A stretch of DNA of 64,000 nucleotides, from positions 125,532 to 189,531 of the forward strand of contig NZ_UFQO01000003.1 of the NCBI RefSeq assembly GCF_900497595.1, given 5' to 3'. Origin of the DNA: Treponema pectinovorum (GTDB lineage Bacteria > Spirochaetota > Spirochaetia > Treponematales > Treponemataceae). A program made the position numbers and the translations under genes. Positions 26,076 to 34,924 of the stretch are shown piece by piece. The notes beneath the pieces were generated by a model. The model worked only from the letters and a program-made list of their open reading frames with translations. It searched no databases and had not been told where the DNA came from. Position 1 is the stretch's first letter; each line of letters begins with the position of its first letter.

Positions 26076-29000
26076 ATGTCGATTTCTAAAAAAATATTGG
26101 ATCACCCGATTCTAACACTCATAGTGTTTGCGTTGCTGGGAATAATAGGTCTTTTTACTTTAAAAAATGTCGCAATAAGTTTGATGCCGGATGTTGACTT
26201 TCCATACATAAATGTGCGTACAACTTACAAAAATGCAGGACCTGAGTCTGTAGAAAAAAGCGTTACAAAGATTTTGGAAGCACAGCTCGTTTCTGTTAGT
26301 GGATTAAAATCAATAACTTCCACTTCTTCGGAAGGTTCTTCTTCAATTTCGCTTGAATTTAATTATGGCACAGATTTGGAAAGTGCTACGAATGATATTA
26401 GAGACAAGATAAGCCGGGCGACAAAAAATCTTCCAGATGGTGTGGATTCCCCTTCGATTTTTAAGATGGATTCAAACTCAATGCCTATAATGCGAATCGC
26501 AATCCGAGGAAACCGCTCCAATGACGATTTAAAAACCATTGCCGAAGACCAGATTGTAGACCTTTTGGAACAGGTTGACGGAGTTGCTGAAGCGACGGTT
26601 AGCGGTGGACGCACCAAAATTTTAAGGGTAGATATCTCTCAAAATCGCCTCTCTGCTTACGGACTTACAATGGCGCAGGTTGCCTCTGCCTTAGCAAAAC
26701 AAAATCTTGAATTAGGTGGAGGAAAAATCTCTGACGGCGTAAAAGATTATACGGTGCGCACTACTGGAGAATTTTCGAGCGTAGAAGAGGTAAAAGACAC
26801 CGTAATAACAACAGTGAACAATTATGTTGTTAGGCTTGGAGATTTAGGAAACGTATATTTGGGTTTTGAAGACAGAACCAGCGAAGTTTACATAAACGGG
26901 CAGCCTGGCGTTTATGTTTCTATAACAAAGCAGTCTGGCAAAAACACCGTTACAGTTGCAAATGCAACAAGAAAAAAACTTGCAGAAGTTCAGCAGTTAA
27001 TGCCTAGCGATGTTGTTTTGGAAGTTATTTCCGACGATTCCCAGTCCATAAGCGACACAATAGGTACTTTGATGGATTCTGCGTATTCTGGACTTATTCT
27101 TGCAATCATTATCCTTTTTCTCTTTTTAAAGTCTGGAAAATCGACCCTCATAATCGCAATTTCAATTCCGCTTTCAATCATAATAACGCTGCTTGCAATG
27201 AATTTTGCAGGAATCACTCTAAATATGATGACTCTTACAGGGCTTATTTTGGGCGTCGGAATGATTGTAGACGCTTCAATCGTAATGATAGAAAACATAT
27301 ATGTTTACAGGAGTCGTGGTGCGCAGCCAAAAGTTGCCGCTGTTTTGGGTTCGCAAGAAATGATTATGTCTGTCGTTTCTGGAAACCTTACAACAATATG
27401 CGTATTCCTGCCGTTTATATTTTTTATCTCAGATTTAGGTATGATGGGGCAGATGTTTAAAGGAATAATATTTACGGTTGTAATTGCCCTTGTTTCATCG
27501 CTTTTTGTAGCTGTATTTTTAGTCCCAGTTCTTGCGGGAAAATTTCTTCCGCTTACAAACAGACAGGAAAAACCTATAAAATTTAGACCGCTTGCACGTT
27601 TTTACGAATTGCTTGAACTGCCAATGACGCACCTTACTGCACTATATCGAAAGGCTCTAAAAACCGCACTTTCGCACCGAGCCGTAACAACTGTCGTTTG
27701 CGTTTCGCTTCTTGCCATCTCGCTGATTTTAATTCCAACTCTAAAAGTAAATATGGTAAACAACGGAACGGATTCTTCTGTAACGATGAATTTGACGCTT
27801 GCTAATGGAACTCCACTTGCAGAAACAGAAAAAATCTTAAAGGATTTTGAAAAAATAATCGAAGACGAAATTCAAGGTTACACGACAGTTATAACATCAA
27901 TAGGAACAGGGCGAGGCTCTTCAACGACAAATAAGGGGTCTATACAGATAAATTTACCAGAAACAGAAGAGCAGATAGACACCTCCGTTACGATACAGCA
28001 AAAATTAAGAAAACATTTTGCAGATTATCCTGGAGCGAGATTTACTTTTAGTCAGGGGTTTGCAAGACAGATGACAGGTTCTGAATTTAAGATTTATGTC
28101 AGCTCAGATGATTTAGATTCAGCGCTCGACATTGCAGATAAGGTTCGCACTCAAATGGAAAAAATCGCAGACATCGGCGAAGTTTCAATCGACACGGAAG
28201 AAGGCTTGCCAGAAGTTCAAGTTGTAATCGACCGCCAGAGAGCATATTCGTTTGGAGTTGATGTTACAACGGTTGCAAAAGAAATAAACTACGCGATAAA
28301 CGGCGTTACTGCAACGACTTACCGCCAAAATGGAAAAGAATACAGCCTTGTTCTTTTATACGACAAAGAAGATAGAAAAGATATAACAAATTTGGAACAG
28401 ATATATGTCGCAGGAAAAGCTGGCATGGTGAGCGTTGCAAATTTTGCAGAAGTAAAAAAAGGCTTGGGACCTGTTTCAATTCGTCGTGAAAATCAGACAA
28501 GGCGAGTAACTGTTTCTGCGGATAAAACAAGCGAATGTCGCTCCTCAGAAATAATCGAAGAAATTAAAAATGGAATAAAAGAAAGTTTCGTAGTGCCAGA
28601 AGGCGTTTCTATCATATATGACGGTGCTTGGAAAGACACTAAGGAACAGGGCATAACCTATTTGCTGATTGCACTTATGGCAATTCTGCTCGTATTTGGT
28701 GTAATGGCAGGCACTTACGAAAGTTTTAAAGCGCCAATAATCAATTTAACGACGATACCGTTCCTAATCATTGGAGTTGTACTCATATTCAAATTTACGG
28801 GGCAGGCTTTTAGCATGACGAGTGCGGTTGGCGTAATAATGTTAGTTGGAATCGTTGTAAATAACGGTATAATTCTGGTCGACTACACAAGTCTCTTGCT
28901 TGAGCGTGGTTACAAGATGAAAGATGCCTGCCTTGAAGCAGGAGCAAGTCGTTTACGACCGGTTTTAATGACAACTCTTACAACAATACTCGGCATGCTT

Positions 29001-29183
29001 CCCATGTGTTTTGCTTCCAGCGGAAGTGCTGCAATGGTTCAGCCTATAGCAGTTGCAGTTGTGGGAGGCTTAACCTCATCAACCTTTGTGACCTTGTTTT
29101 TTATTCCTGTTTTATTCTCTCTTGTGATGAAAGAAAAACAAAAGGAAAAAAGCCGAATCAAACTTTTGCTGACAAAAGACTAA
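26076..29183 (+). CDS. RND-family efflux pump, inner-membrane permease
   Basis: Proton-driven pump of the AcrB/HAE1 superfamily, 1,035 residues, the full family length. It has the duplicated layout: a first membrane helix at about 13-32, a large periplasmic domain, a helix bundle from about 335, then the same again in the second half (final helices from about 870). In the fourth helix the proton-relay region reads VDASIVMIEN, with one Asp where E. coli AcrB has two; the partner helix reads VNNGIILVDY. Such single-Asp forms are common in other RND branches. ACGGAG supports the start at 26076. It could export drugs, detergents or lipophilic products; the sequence does not say which. Confidence 0.93.
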   Translation: MSISKKILDHPILTLIVFALLGIIGLFTLKNVAISLMPDVDFPYINVRTTYKNAGPESVEKSVTKILEAQLVSVSGLKSITSTSSEGSSSISLEFNYGTDLESATNDIRDKISRATKNLPDGVDSPSIFKMDSNSMPIMRIAIRGNRSNDDLKTIAEDQIVDLLEQVDGVAEATVSGGRTKILRVDISQNRLSAYGLTMAQVASALAKQNLELGGGKISDGVKDYTVRTTGEFSSVEEVKDTVITTVNNYVVRLGDLGNVYLGFEDRTSEVYINGQPGVYVSITKQSGKNTVTVANATRKKLAEVQQLMPSDVVLEVISDDSQSISDTIGTLMDSAYSGLILAIIILFLFLKSGKSTLIIAISIPLSIIITLLAMNFAGITLNMMTLTGLILGVGMIVDASIVMIENIYVYRSRGAQPKVAAVLGSQEMIMSVVSGNLTTICVFLPFIFFISDLGMMGQMFKGIIFTVVIALVSSLFVAVFLVPVLAGKFLPLTNRQEKPIKFRPLARFYELLELPMTHLTALYRKALKTALSHRAVTTVVCVSLLAISLILIPTLKVNMVNNGTDSSVTMNLTLANGTPLAETEKILKDFEKIIEDEIQGYTTVITSIGTGRGSSTTNKGSIQINLPETEEQIDTSVTIQQKLRKHFADYPGARFTFSQGFARQMTGSEFKIYVSSDDLDSALDIADKVRTQMEKIADIGEVSIDTEEGLPEVQVVIDRQRAYSFGVDVTTVAKEINYAINGVTATTYRQNGKEYSLVLLYDKEDRKDITNLEQIYVAGKAGMVSVANFAEVKKGLGPVSIRRENQTRRVTVSADKTSECRSSEIIEEIKNGIKESFVVPEGVSIIYDGAWKDTKEQGITYLLIALMAILLVFGVMAGTYESFKAPIINLTTIPFLIIGVVLIFKFTGQAFSMTSAVGVIMLVGIVVNNGIILVDYTSLLLERGYKMKDACLEAGASRLRPVLMTTLTTILGMLPMCFASSGSAAMVQPIAVAVVGGLTSSTFVTLFFIPVLFSLVMKEKQKEKSRIKLLLTKD

Positions 29184-29229
29184 TCGACATAAAACGATAA
29201 AACTACAAAGCGATAAAACGGAGAATTTT

Positions 29230-29526
29230 ATGACTAGATGCGAAGTTATAGCAAATCAATCTGTTCAGGAAGAAATTGTTCTTTTACTCGAAGAACACTT
29301 GCCCCATGCTCTGTACACGATTATTCCAACAGTTATGGGGCGTGGGAAAAAAACGAGCAAACTGGGAAATTCAATTTGGCCAGAAACGAATTTCATCCTT
29401 TTAACTTATGTAGAAGATAAGGATGTAAGTGCAGTAAAGGCGATAATTGCTGCTGTAAAGGAAAAGTTTAAAGGCGAAGGAACAAAACTCTTTTGTATAA
29501 AAGCAGAAGACGTCACGGAGCTTTAA
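29230..29526 (+). CDS. PII-like protein linked to RND efflux
   Basis: A 98-residue protein with the size and secondary-structure pattern of the PII/GlnB-like ferredoxin fold: an initial strand, a helix ending in LLEEHLP, strand YTIIPTVMGRGKK, a variable T-loop-like segment and strand NFILLTYVED. It resembles the small PII-like proteins found next to RND pump genes in Bacteroidetes and spirochetes (the PG0823 type). It lacks the uridylylated-tyrosine T-loop of true GlnB, so classical nitrogen control is unlikely. CGGAG precedes the ATG. It lies 46 bp after the pump and 5 bp before the pseudouridine synthase. A role in sensing pump load or energy state is plausible but untested. Confidence 0.72.
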   Translation: MTRCEVIANQSVQEEIVLLLEEHLPHALYTIIPTVMGRGKKTSKLGNSIWPETNFILLTYVEDKDVSAVKAIIAAVKEKFKGEGTKLFCIKAEDVTEL

Positions 29527-29531
29527 AATAA

Positions 29532-30131
29532 ATGCGATATAAAAAAATTGCTTCTAAAAAACTGTATTTTCTTATGAATAAAGCTGTTGGAACAGTTTGC
29601 TCAACAGTAAGCGACAGCCATCCGACAGTCTACGATGTTTTTCCAAAGGATTTTTTGATTAGCAAAGAAGGAGCAAAACTCCACACAATTGGGCGGCTCG
29701 ACTCAGACAGTGCAGGGCTTTTGCTCTTTACAAACGATGGCAAACTTTCTAATTATTTAACTCGACCAGAAAATTGCATAGAAAAAACATATTTTGTCTG
29801 CCTCAAAAAAAACGTTTTGTCGGGTGCTCAAAAAATCTATGCAGAAGCTGCTTTAAAAGGTCTTACACTTCCTCCAGATAAAAAAGCAGAACAAGAATGC
29901 TCTGCTCCTGCAAAAATAAATTGGCTTACAGAAGACAGCTGCAACATCACTTTGACAGAAGGAAAGTTTCACGAAGTAAAACGAATTTTTTTAGCCTTAG
30001 GGAACGAAGTGGTTTATCTAAAAAGAATAAGCATGGCAGGGTTGCGTTTGGATGGCTCTTTAAAAAGCGGAGAATATCGCTCTTTAACACCGGAAGAAAT
30101 TGAACTTCTTTACAACGGCTTTAATTCTTAA
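29532..30131 (+). CDS. RsuA/RluE-family pseudouridine synthase
   Basis: A 199-residue enzyme that converts a uridine in rRNA to pseudouridine. The catalytic Asp is in GRLDSDSAGLLL (near residue 56), followed by the family motifs EKTYFV and EGKFHEVKRI. No S4 RNA-binding domain precedes the core, so it resembles RluE rather than RsuA itself, and the target base cannot be assigned. The gene starts five bases after the PII-like gene. Its end overlaps that of the convergent prmC by 11 bases. Confidence 0.88.
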   Translation: MRYKKIASKKLYFLMNKAVGTVCSTVSDSHPTVYDVFPKDFLISKEGAKLHTIGRLDSDSAGLLLFTNDGKLSNYLTRPENCIEKTYFVCLKKNVLSGAQKIYAEAALKGLTLPPDKKAEQECSAPAKINWLTEDSCNITLTEGKFHEVKRIFLALGNEVVYLKRISMAGLRLDGSLKSGEYRSLTPEEIELLYNGFNS

Positions 30132-31059
30132 CTCCCAGAACGTTACGCAACATTCCGTTTAAATCCTTTTCGATTTTTACCTGCTTAAAACCTGCTTGAA
30201 TGAATAATTGAGCAGTTTTTTCTGCGTTGTATTCGCCAGTTTCCATAATCAAAAGTCCGCCATGGCAAAGGTGCGCAAAACATTGAACCACAAGCCTTTT
30301 TATCAGAGAAAGCCCTTCATCTTCGCCAGAATAATTGCCGTTTTCTTCAACATCGCCATCCAACGCGAGCAAAGGTTCACTTCTTCCATCTTTTAAAAGT
30401 TTAACCGCTTCGCAATGTGGCACATAAGGCGGATTTGTTATTATAAGGTCAAAAGTTACAGAACTCTGTTCAAAAAGATTCGACTGCACAAAATTCATCT
30501 TACAAAAAAAATCTTCATCAAAAAGATTTTGTGCATTTTTCTTGCAGATTTTTAAGGTTTCTTCACTTATATCTATAAAGGTCATTTTGGGAAGATTTTC
30601 CAGAGGAATACCGTCGTTTTTCCAAAGCGATTTTAGAACGCTTAAACCAAGGCAACCGCTTCCACAGCACATATCGCAAACCAAAGGAATTTTTTTCAAG
30701 ACAGAGTTTTTTTCTTCAAGGTTTGAATAAATTTGAGCAAGTGCGTTGAGCGCATTATCAACTAAAATTTCAGAATCTGGTTTAGGAATTAAAACGTCCG
30801 GCGTTACAAAAAAATCAAAGCCGTAGAACTCTTTTGTTCCAGTTATATAAGCGACAGGAAATCCCGTTTCCCGTTTTTCCAAAGCATTCAAAAAAGCAGA
30901 TTTCTGCTGTGGACTAAGGATAAAATCCCTTTTTAAAAGGAGTGTAGTTTTGTCTAAACCCGTAATCCACTGCAAAATAACAGATGTATCGAGAACTGCA
31001 CTCGGAGAAGATTTTAACTTTTTGCGACCAAGTTCTTTTGCTTCAAAAACAGTCATCAA
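30121..31059 (-). CDS. prmC: Release factor N5-glutamine methyltransferase
   Basis: PrmC methylates the glutamine of the GGQ motif in release factors, which speeds peptide release. The protein has 312 residues. The N-terminal helical domain is followed by a Rossmann methyltransferase with CDMCCGSGCLGLS as SAM motif and NPPYVP as the glutamine-binding motif. It lies three bases after prfA, the gene for its substrate, on the same strand; this prfA-prmC pairing is common in bacteria. Two Met codons lie in tandem at the start (31059 and 31056). Confidence 0.95.
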   Translation of the reverse strand: MMTVFEAKELGRKKLKSSPSAVLDTSVILQWITGLDKTTLLLKRDFILSPQQKSAFLNALEKRETGFPVAYITGTKEFYGFDFFVTPDVLIPKPDSEILVDNALNALAQIYSNLEEKNSVLKKIPLVCDMCCGSGCLGLSVLKSLWKNDGIPLENLPKMTFIDISEETLKICKKNAQNLFDEDFFCKMNFVQSNLFEQSSVTFDLIITNPPYVPHCEAVKLLKDGRSEPLLALDGDVEENGNYSGEDEGLSLIKRLVVQCFAHLCHGGLLIMETGEYNAEKTAQLFIQAGFKQVKIEKDLNGMLRNVLGVKN

Positions 31060-31062
31060 AAT

Positions 31063-32136
31063 CTATTCAAGAGATTTAAACTGCTCTTCCTTTGCGTAAA
31101 CATTTAAAGCGTCGAGCATTTCTTTCATATCGCCCATCATAAACGCTGGAAGGTTGTGAACAGTAAGGTTTATCCTGTGGTCTGTAACCCTGTCTTGAGG
31201 ATAGTTATATGTTCTTATCTTTTCAGAGCGGTCTCCAGACCCAACCATGTTTTTGCGAGCGGCCGAGCGTTCTGCATCCAGTTTGCTCTGCTGAAAATCG
31301 AAAAGCCTTGCGCGCAAAACTTCCCACGCTTTTTCTTTATTTTTAATCTGCGATTTTTGATCCTGCTGAATTACGACAATTCCAGTTGGAATGTGTGTAA
31401 GTCTAACTGCGGAATCTGTGGTATTTACGCACTGCCCACCAGGACCTCCAGCCCTCATAACGTCAACGCGCACATCGCCAGGATTTATTTTAACATCGGC
31501 TTCTTCGGCTTCTGGCAAAACAGCAACCGTAACGGTAGAAGTCTGCAAGCGCCCCTGGCTTTCTGTTTGAGGCACACGCTGAACTCTGTGAACGCCCGAT
31601 TCCCAGCGCAAAGTTCCGTACACGAATTTTCCAGTTATCTGAGTTACAATCTTGTTAAAACCGCCAACTTCGGTTTCCTGTGCTTCAAGATTTTCGTATT
31701 TCCAACCATTTCTATCGCAAAGATGGCAATACATTTCCCACATATCGCGCACAAAAAGCGAAGCCTCGTCTCCACCAGCCGCCGAGCGAATTTCCAAAAT
31801 GATGTTTTTTTCATCGAGAGGGTCAGGCGGAATAAGTTTAAGCTTAATATCTTCTTCAAGTTTAGGAACTTTTTCTTCCAAAGCTTTTAATTCTTCGCGT
31901 GCCATTTCTTTCATGTCGGCATCGTCTTCAGCGGTAATCATCATTTTGGCATCTTCAATACCTTTAAGGCATTTTCTGTATTCGTTACCAACTTCTAAAA
32001 CTTCACAAAGATGACCGTGTTCGCGCATTACTTCCTTGAATTTTTTCTGGTCTTTAACAAGGTCCGGGTTTTGAATTAAAACACCCACTTCTTCAAAACG
32101 CTTATCTAATTCATTTAATTTTTTTAACAAGTCCAT
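31063..32136 (-). CDS. prfA: Peptide chain release factor 1
   Basis: RF1 reads UAA and UAG and triggers hydrolysis of the finished peptide. The protein has 357 residues from the chosen start, close to the usual 360. The GGQ motif is at 233-235 (AGGPGGQCVNTTDSAV) and the codon-reading tripeptide region reads RVPQTESQGR, with PQT at 189-191 where E. coli RF1 has PAT. The frame is open to 32181, but the Met at 32136 matches the family N-terminus (MDLLKKLNELDKR). A -10 box lies six bases before this ATG and there is no ribosome-binding site, so the mRNA is probably leaderless. Confidence 0.96.
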   Translation of the reverse strand: MDLLKKLNELDKRFEEVGVLIQNPDLVKDQKKFKEVMREHGHLCEVLEVGNEYRKCLKGIEDAKMMITAEDDADMKEMAREELKALEEKVPKLEEDIKLKLIPPDPLDEKNIILEIRSAAGGDEASLFVRDMWEMYCHLCDRNGWKYENLEAQETEVGGFNKIVTQITGKFVYGTLRWESGVHRVQRVPQTESQGRLQTSTVTVAVLPEAEEADVKINPGDVRVDVMRAGGPGGQCVNTTDSAVRLTHIPTGIVVIQQDQKSQIKNKEKAWEVLRARLFDFQQSKLDAERSAARKNMVGSGDRSEKIRTYNYPQDRVTDHRINLTVHNLPAFMMGDMKEMLDALNVYAKEEQFKSLE

Positions 32137-32142
32137 TTTTTT

Positions 32143-32171
32143 ATAATATCGAAATCCAAGCCAAAATTCAA
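32143..32171 (-). promoter_or_regulatory. Promoter of prfA, leaderless arrangement
   Basis: Read on the minus strand: TTGAAT (32171-32166), 17 bases, TATTAT (32148-32143), then six bases to the ATG at 32136. Confidence 0.6.
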
Positions 32172-32228
32172 CGCACTCCATTTTTGCATAAAAAAGAGGA
32201 GCACAATGCTACACTGGGCCAGCTGTGC

Positions 32229-32280
32229 GTGGTTCCGCTTACGCTTCATTGCCGGCAAAGCCGCCAACGCTTCGCGCCAC
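32229..32280. repeat. GTTCCGC palindromic repeat
   Basis: Begins GTGGTTCCGC and ends GCGCCAC, with CATTGCCGGCAAAGCCGCC between. It is a member of the dispersed family and part of the 2.4-kb duplicated block; its counterpart is at 61477. Confidence 0.7.
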
Positions 32281-32408
32281 TTCCATCTGGGCTAGGTTTT
32301 GTCGTTTACAAGGCATTTTCTCTTCTCGCCTTTTATCTTTAAAAAAACTATGTCAAATGATAAGTTTTATTATCAATCATCGATTTTATTTCTTCTTTAA
32401 CATCCTGC

Positions 32409-32443
32409 AAAAAAAAAAAGGACAGAAGTTTTCGCTCCTGTCC
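32409..32443 (-). terminator. Terminator of chemotaxis receptor 1
   Basis: On the minus strand GGACAG pairs with CTGTCC around a 12-base loop and a long T-run follows. It sits about 25 bases after the receptor stop. Confidence 0.85.
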
Positions 32444-32467
32444 AATTAAAAATCAAAATATGTTCTT

Positions 32468-34612
32468 CTATTCCACTTTGAACTTTGCAACTTCTGCTGC
32501 AAGGGTCGAAATACTTGTCTTGTTCTTTAAGCTTATCTGGTTTACTTCCAGTATCGCCTTGCTTATCTGCACCGTTCCAGAAGAAATCTCTTCTATGCAG
32601 TCTGCAACTGTCCTCGTAAGCGCATCAAGCCTGTGCATCTCTACTGCAATCTCTTTGCCTCCAGAAAGCATCTCTTCAGAACCATTCCTTACTTCCGTAC
32701 TTATTCCTCCAATAGCCTTTATCTCAGAGAACAAATTTTTGCTCGACTCAACCTGTCTTACCAAAACTGCATTCAGCTCTTCTTCTTTTTCCTTTGCTTC
32801 ATCTACAAACTGTGAAACCTTATCAAAAGAAGTCTTTATGTTCTCGCTCGCTACAGAAATTTCATCGATTATCTTTAATGTTTCATTTATTACATCTGTA
32901 ATCTGCTTTCCCTGAACAGAACTCTCTTCCGAAAGTTTCCTGATTTCCCCTGCAACAACTGCAAAGCCTTTTCCAGATTCTCCAGCGTGTGCCGCTTCTA
33001 TCGCAGCATTCATCGCAAGCAAGTTTGTCTGACTTGCTATATTTTGAATCACCTTTGCAGCTTCTATAAGAGAACTTGATTTTTCTGCAATCTTAGAAAC
33101 TATTCCGCTAGCAGTAATCGCTCCTTCTTTTCCGCTTACAGTTGCCTGATGAATCGTATCCATGAGCGTTCGCGTTTCGGCAAATATTTCCTTTGTAGAA
33201 TCTACCTCTTTGTACATTTCAGAAACTGCAACTGCAGAAGATTCTATGCTTTCCGTCTGGATTTTTATCCTATCGTTTAGGCTGTTTATCGTGTGGATTA
33301 TTTCTTCCATCGTAGAAGTTGTTTCTGTTACGCTTGCCGACTGGTCAATCGCCTGTTTTTTTATGTCTTCTATGTTTGAGCTTATTTGGTTTATAGAAGA
33401 GGCTGTTTCTGCCATGTTGGAAGCAAGGTCTTGTCCAACCTGATTCATTTCGCCAGTTTGGAACGAAATAGTTTTTAGTGCCATAGCGATTTTAGAAATC
33501 GTTTCGTTAAAATATTTAGAAAGCAGGAAAAACTCATCGTTACCTTTTAGGCTGAGCCGACCGGTATAGTCAGCATTTGTGGAAACCTGCTGCAAAACTC
33601 CAATCAATTTTTTTACTGGAGAAGTTAAGCGAACTGCAAACACAAAAGCTACAACCAAGAATATCGCAAGCAAAACCAGTCCGATTATCGTTATAGAACG
33701 CAAGAACTTATAATAATCTTCGTAAACTTCGCTTCGTTCAAAGAGGGCAATCAATTTCCAGCCTGTTTGCTGTATCGTATAAACTTGTGCAAACCATTTT
33801 TGCTTTTCAATGCTTATAACTTTAAAGCCAGAATCGATTTTTGCAAGTTCAACAAAATCAGCAATCCCAACTTCGTTCATCTTTTTAAAGATGAAATTTT
33901 CGTTTGTAGGATCTGCAAGAATTGTTCCATCACCTTGAATGAGCATTAAATGACCAGTGCGTCCAACTCTAAATTTGGAGATAATGTCTGTAAGTCTTTT
34001 TAGAGAAATGTCTATACTCACAACTCCTATTGGTTTATTTTGATAGGAATTTACGGTTTTTGCGATGCCAATTACGGTTCCTCCAATGGCAGAACTAAAA
34101 GCGTCGAGCATAATGTCTTTTCCAGCATTTTTGAATGCTTTTTCATACCAGCCCCTTCGTCTAGGATCAAAACCAGCAGGCAGTTCACCGTCAAAGTTTG
34201 TTGTAAAGTCGCCTTGTGTAGTTCCCATGTAAACTTCTACATAATCTGGAAACGAAGCTGTAACTCCTTTAAAAAGATTTCTGAGCCTTATTTCTTGTTG
34301 AGTTTTTAGCGTGCTTGAAACTTTTGTTTTTTGAGTTGTGTTTATATATGAATTTAAATTTCCGTATGCTTCTTTGCAATATTCGTGTTCAGAAAGCATG
34401 TTCAATACATTTGAAGCAGTATCAAAAAATAGTTCAATATTTCTATCGAACAATTTCATATCCCGCAAACTTGATTCTCTAAAATTATTTACATTTGCTT
34501 TTTTTGTTTGATATCCAATAATAAAAGATACCAAATTCACCAAAGTAAAGATTATGACTGTAAATATGATAAGAAGTTTTTTTCTTAATGAAAATATTTT
34601 TTCTTTTTTCAT
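32468..34612 (-). CDS. Methyl-accepting chemotaxis protein, copy 1
   Basis: Transmembrane chemoreceptor of 714 residues that passes ligand signals to CheA/CheW at the cell pole. Order of parts: membrane helix at about 12-34, a periplasmic dCache sensor to about 305, membrane helix at about 308-330, HAMP, then a long methylation/signalling coiled coil. The signalling tip is [24 protein letters not shown] (in part), typical of the family. In the sensor, [12 protein letters not shown] marks the membrane-distal ligand pocket. AAGG lies nine bases before the ATG. Its paralogue at 61717-63903 is nearly identical except for residues about 152-199. The ligand is unknown; dCache pockets often bind amino acids or small organic acids. 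Confidence 0.95.
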   Translation of the reverse strand: MKKEKIFSLRKKLLIIFTVIIFTLVNLVSFIIGYQTKKANVNNFRESSLRDMKLFDRNIELFFDTASNVLNMLSEHEYCKEAYGNLNSYINTTQKTKVSSTLKTQQEIRLRNLFKGVTASFPDYVEVYMGTTQGDFTTNFDGELPAGFDPRRRGWYEKAFKNAGKDIMLDAFSSAIGGTVIGIAKTVNSYQNKPIGVVSIDISLKRLTDIISKFRVGRTGHLMLIQGDGTILADPTNENFIFKKMNEVGIADFVELAKIDSGFKVISIEKQKWFAQVYTIQQTGWKLIALFERSEVYEDYYKFLRSITIIGLVLLAIFLVVAFVFAVRLTSPVKKLIGVLQQVSTNADYTGRLSLKGNDEFFLLSKYFNETISKIAMALKTISFQTGEMNQVGQDLASNMAETASSINQISSNIEDIKKQAIDQSASVTETTSTMEEIIHTINSLNDRIKIQTESIESSAVAVSEMYKEVDSTKEIFAETRTLMDTIHQATVSGKEGAITASGIVSKIAEKSSSLIEAAKVIQNIASQTNLLAMNAAIEAAHAGESGKGFAVVAGEIRKLSEESSVQGKQITDVINETLKIIDEISVASENIKTSFDKVSQFVDEAKEKEEELNAVLVRQVESSKNLFSEIKAIGGISTEVRNGSEEMLSGGKEIAVEMHRLDALTRTVADCIEEISSGTVQISKAILEVNQISLKNKTSISTLAAEVAKFKVE

Positions 34613-34762
34613 AATGACTACCTTTTTAGAATTTTAAAGAGGCGATTTTTCAATTTTTATAACCGTCAACTTTTATTCTAAAAATTATACAGGCATAAAA
34701 ACGTTTTGCATAGAATTTGCCCTTTTAAAAAAAGGTTTTTATTTAAGGCTTTACCAATAAAA

Positions 34763-34797
34763 CTGACCTTAAATCCGGAGGAAGAATTTAAGGTCAG
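34763..34797. promoter_or_regulatory. Perfect 12-bp inverted repeat between receptor 1 and mnmG
   Basis: CTGACCTTAAAT (34763-34774) and ATTTAAGGTCAG (34786-34797) are exact complements with an 11-base loop containing CCGGAGGAAG. Read on the minus strand it is followed by TTTTATT, so it could terminate or attenuate a transcript entering the receptor gene; an operator is the other option. Receptor copy 2 has nothing similar in the sequence visible upstream. Apart from this and the mnmG promoter, the 34613-34924 gap shows no gene. Confidence 0.5.
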
Positions 34798-34889
34798 ATA
34801 AGGAGTACTTTAGCGAGTTCGATTAAACTCATTTACAATAAAAAACATAAAATCAAAAAAAGGTTACAAATTTTTAAAGATTGTGTTCA

Positions 34890-34918
34890 TTGTCCTAAAA
34901 TCTCAGTTTCACTATAAT
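34890..34918 (+). promoter_or_regulatory. Promoter of mnmG, leaderless arrangement
   Basis: TTGTCC at 34890-34895, 17 bases, TATAAT at 34913-34918, then six bases to the ATG at 34925. Confidence 0.65.
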
Positions 34919-34924
34919 TTCGCC

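Larger units (their letters stand above)
32178..34608. repeat. 2.4-kb duplicated block, copy 1 (chemotaxis receptor plus 3' flank)
   Basis: From CCATTTTTGCATAAAA at 32178 to the KKEKIF codons of the receptor, this block matches 61426-63857 almost base for base. The match includes the non-coding flank (palindromic repeat, poly-A, terminator). It fails only at 34016-34159, inside the ligand-binding domain. The repeat boundary lies seven bases beyond the -35 box of prfA on this side and just after murB on the other. Confidence 0.9.

Noticed and set aside
31156-31890. 244-codon plus-strand frame opposite prfA
   Set aside because: It is antisense to prfA, including the GGQ region. Its length comes from codon bias, and no domain is seen.
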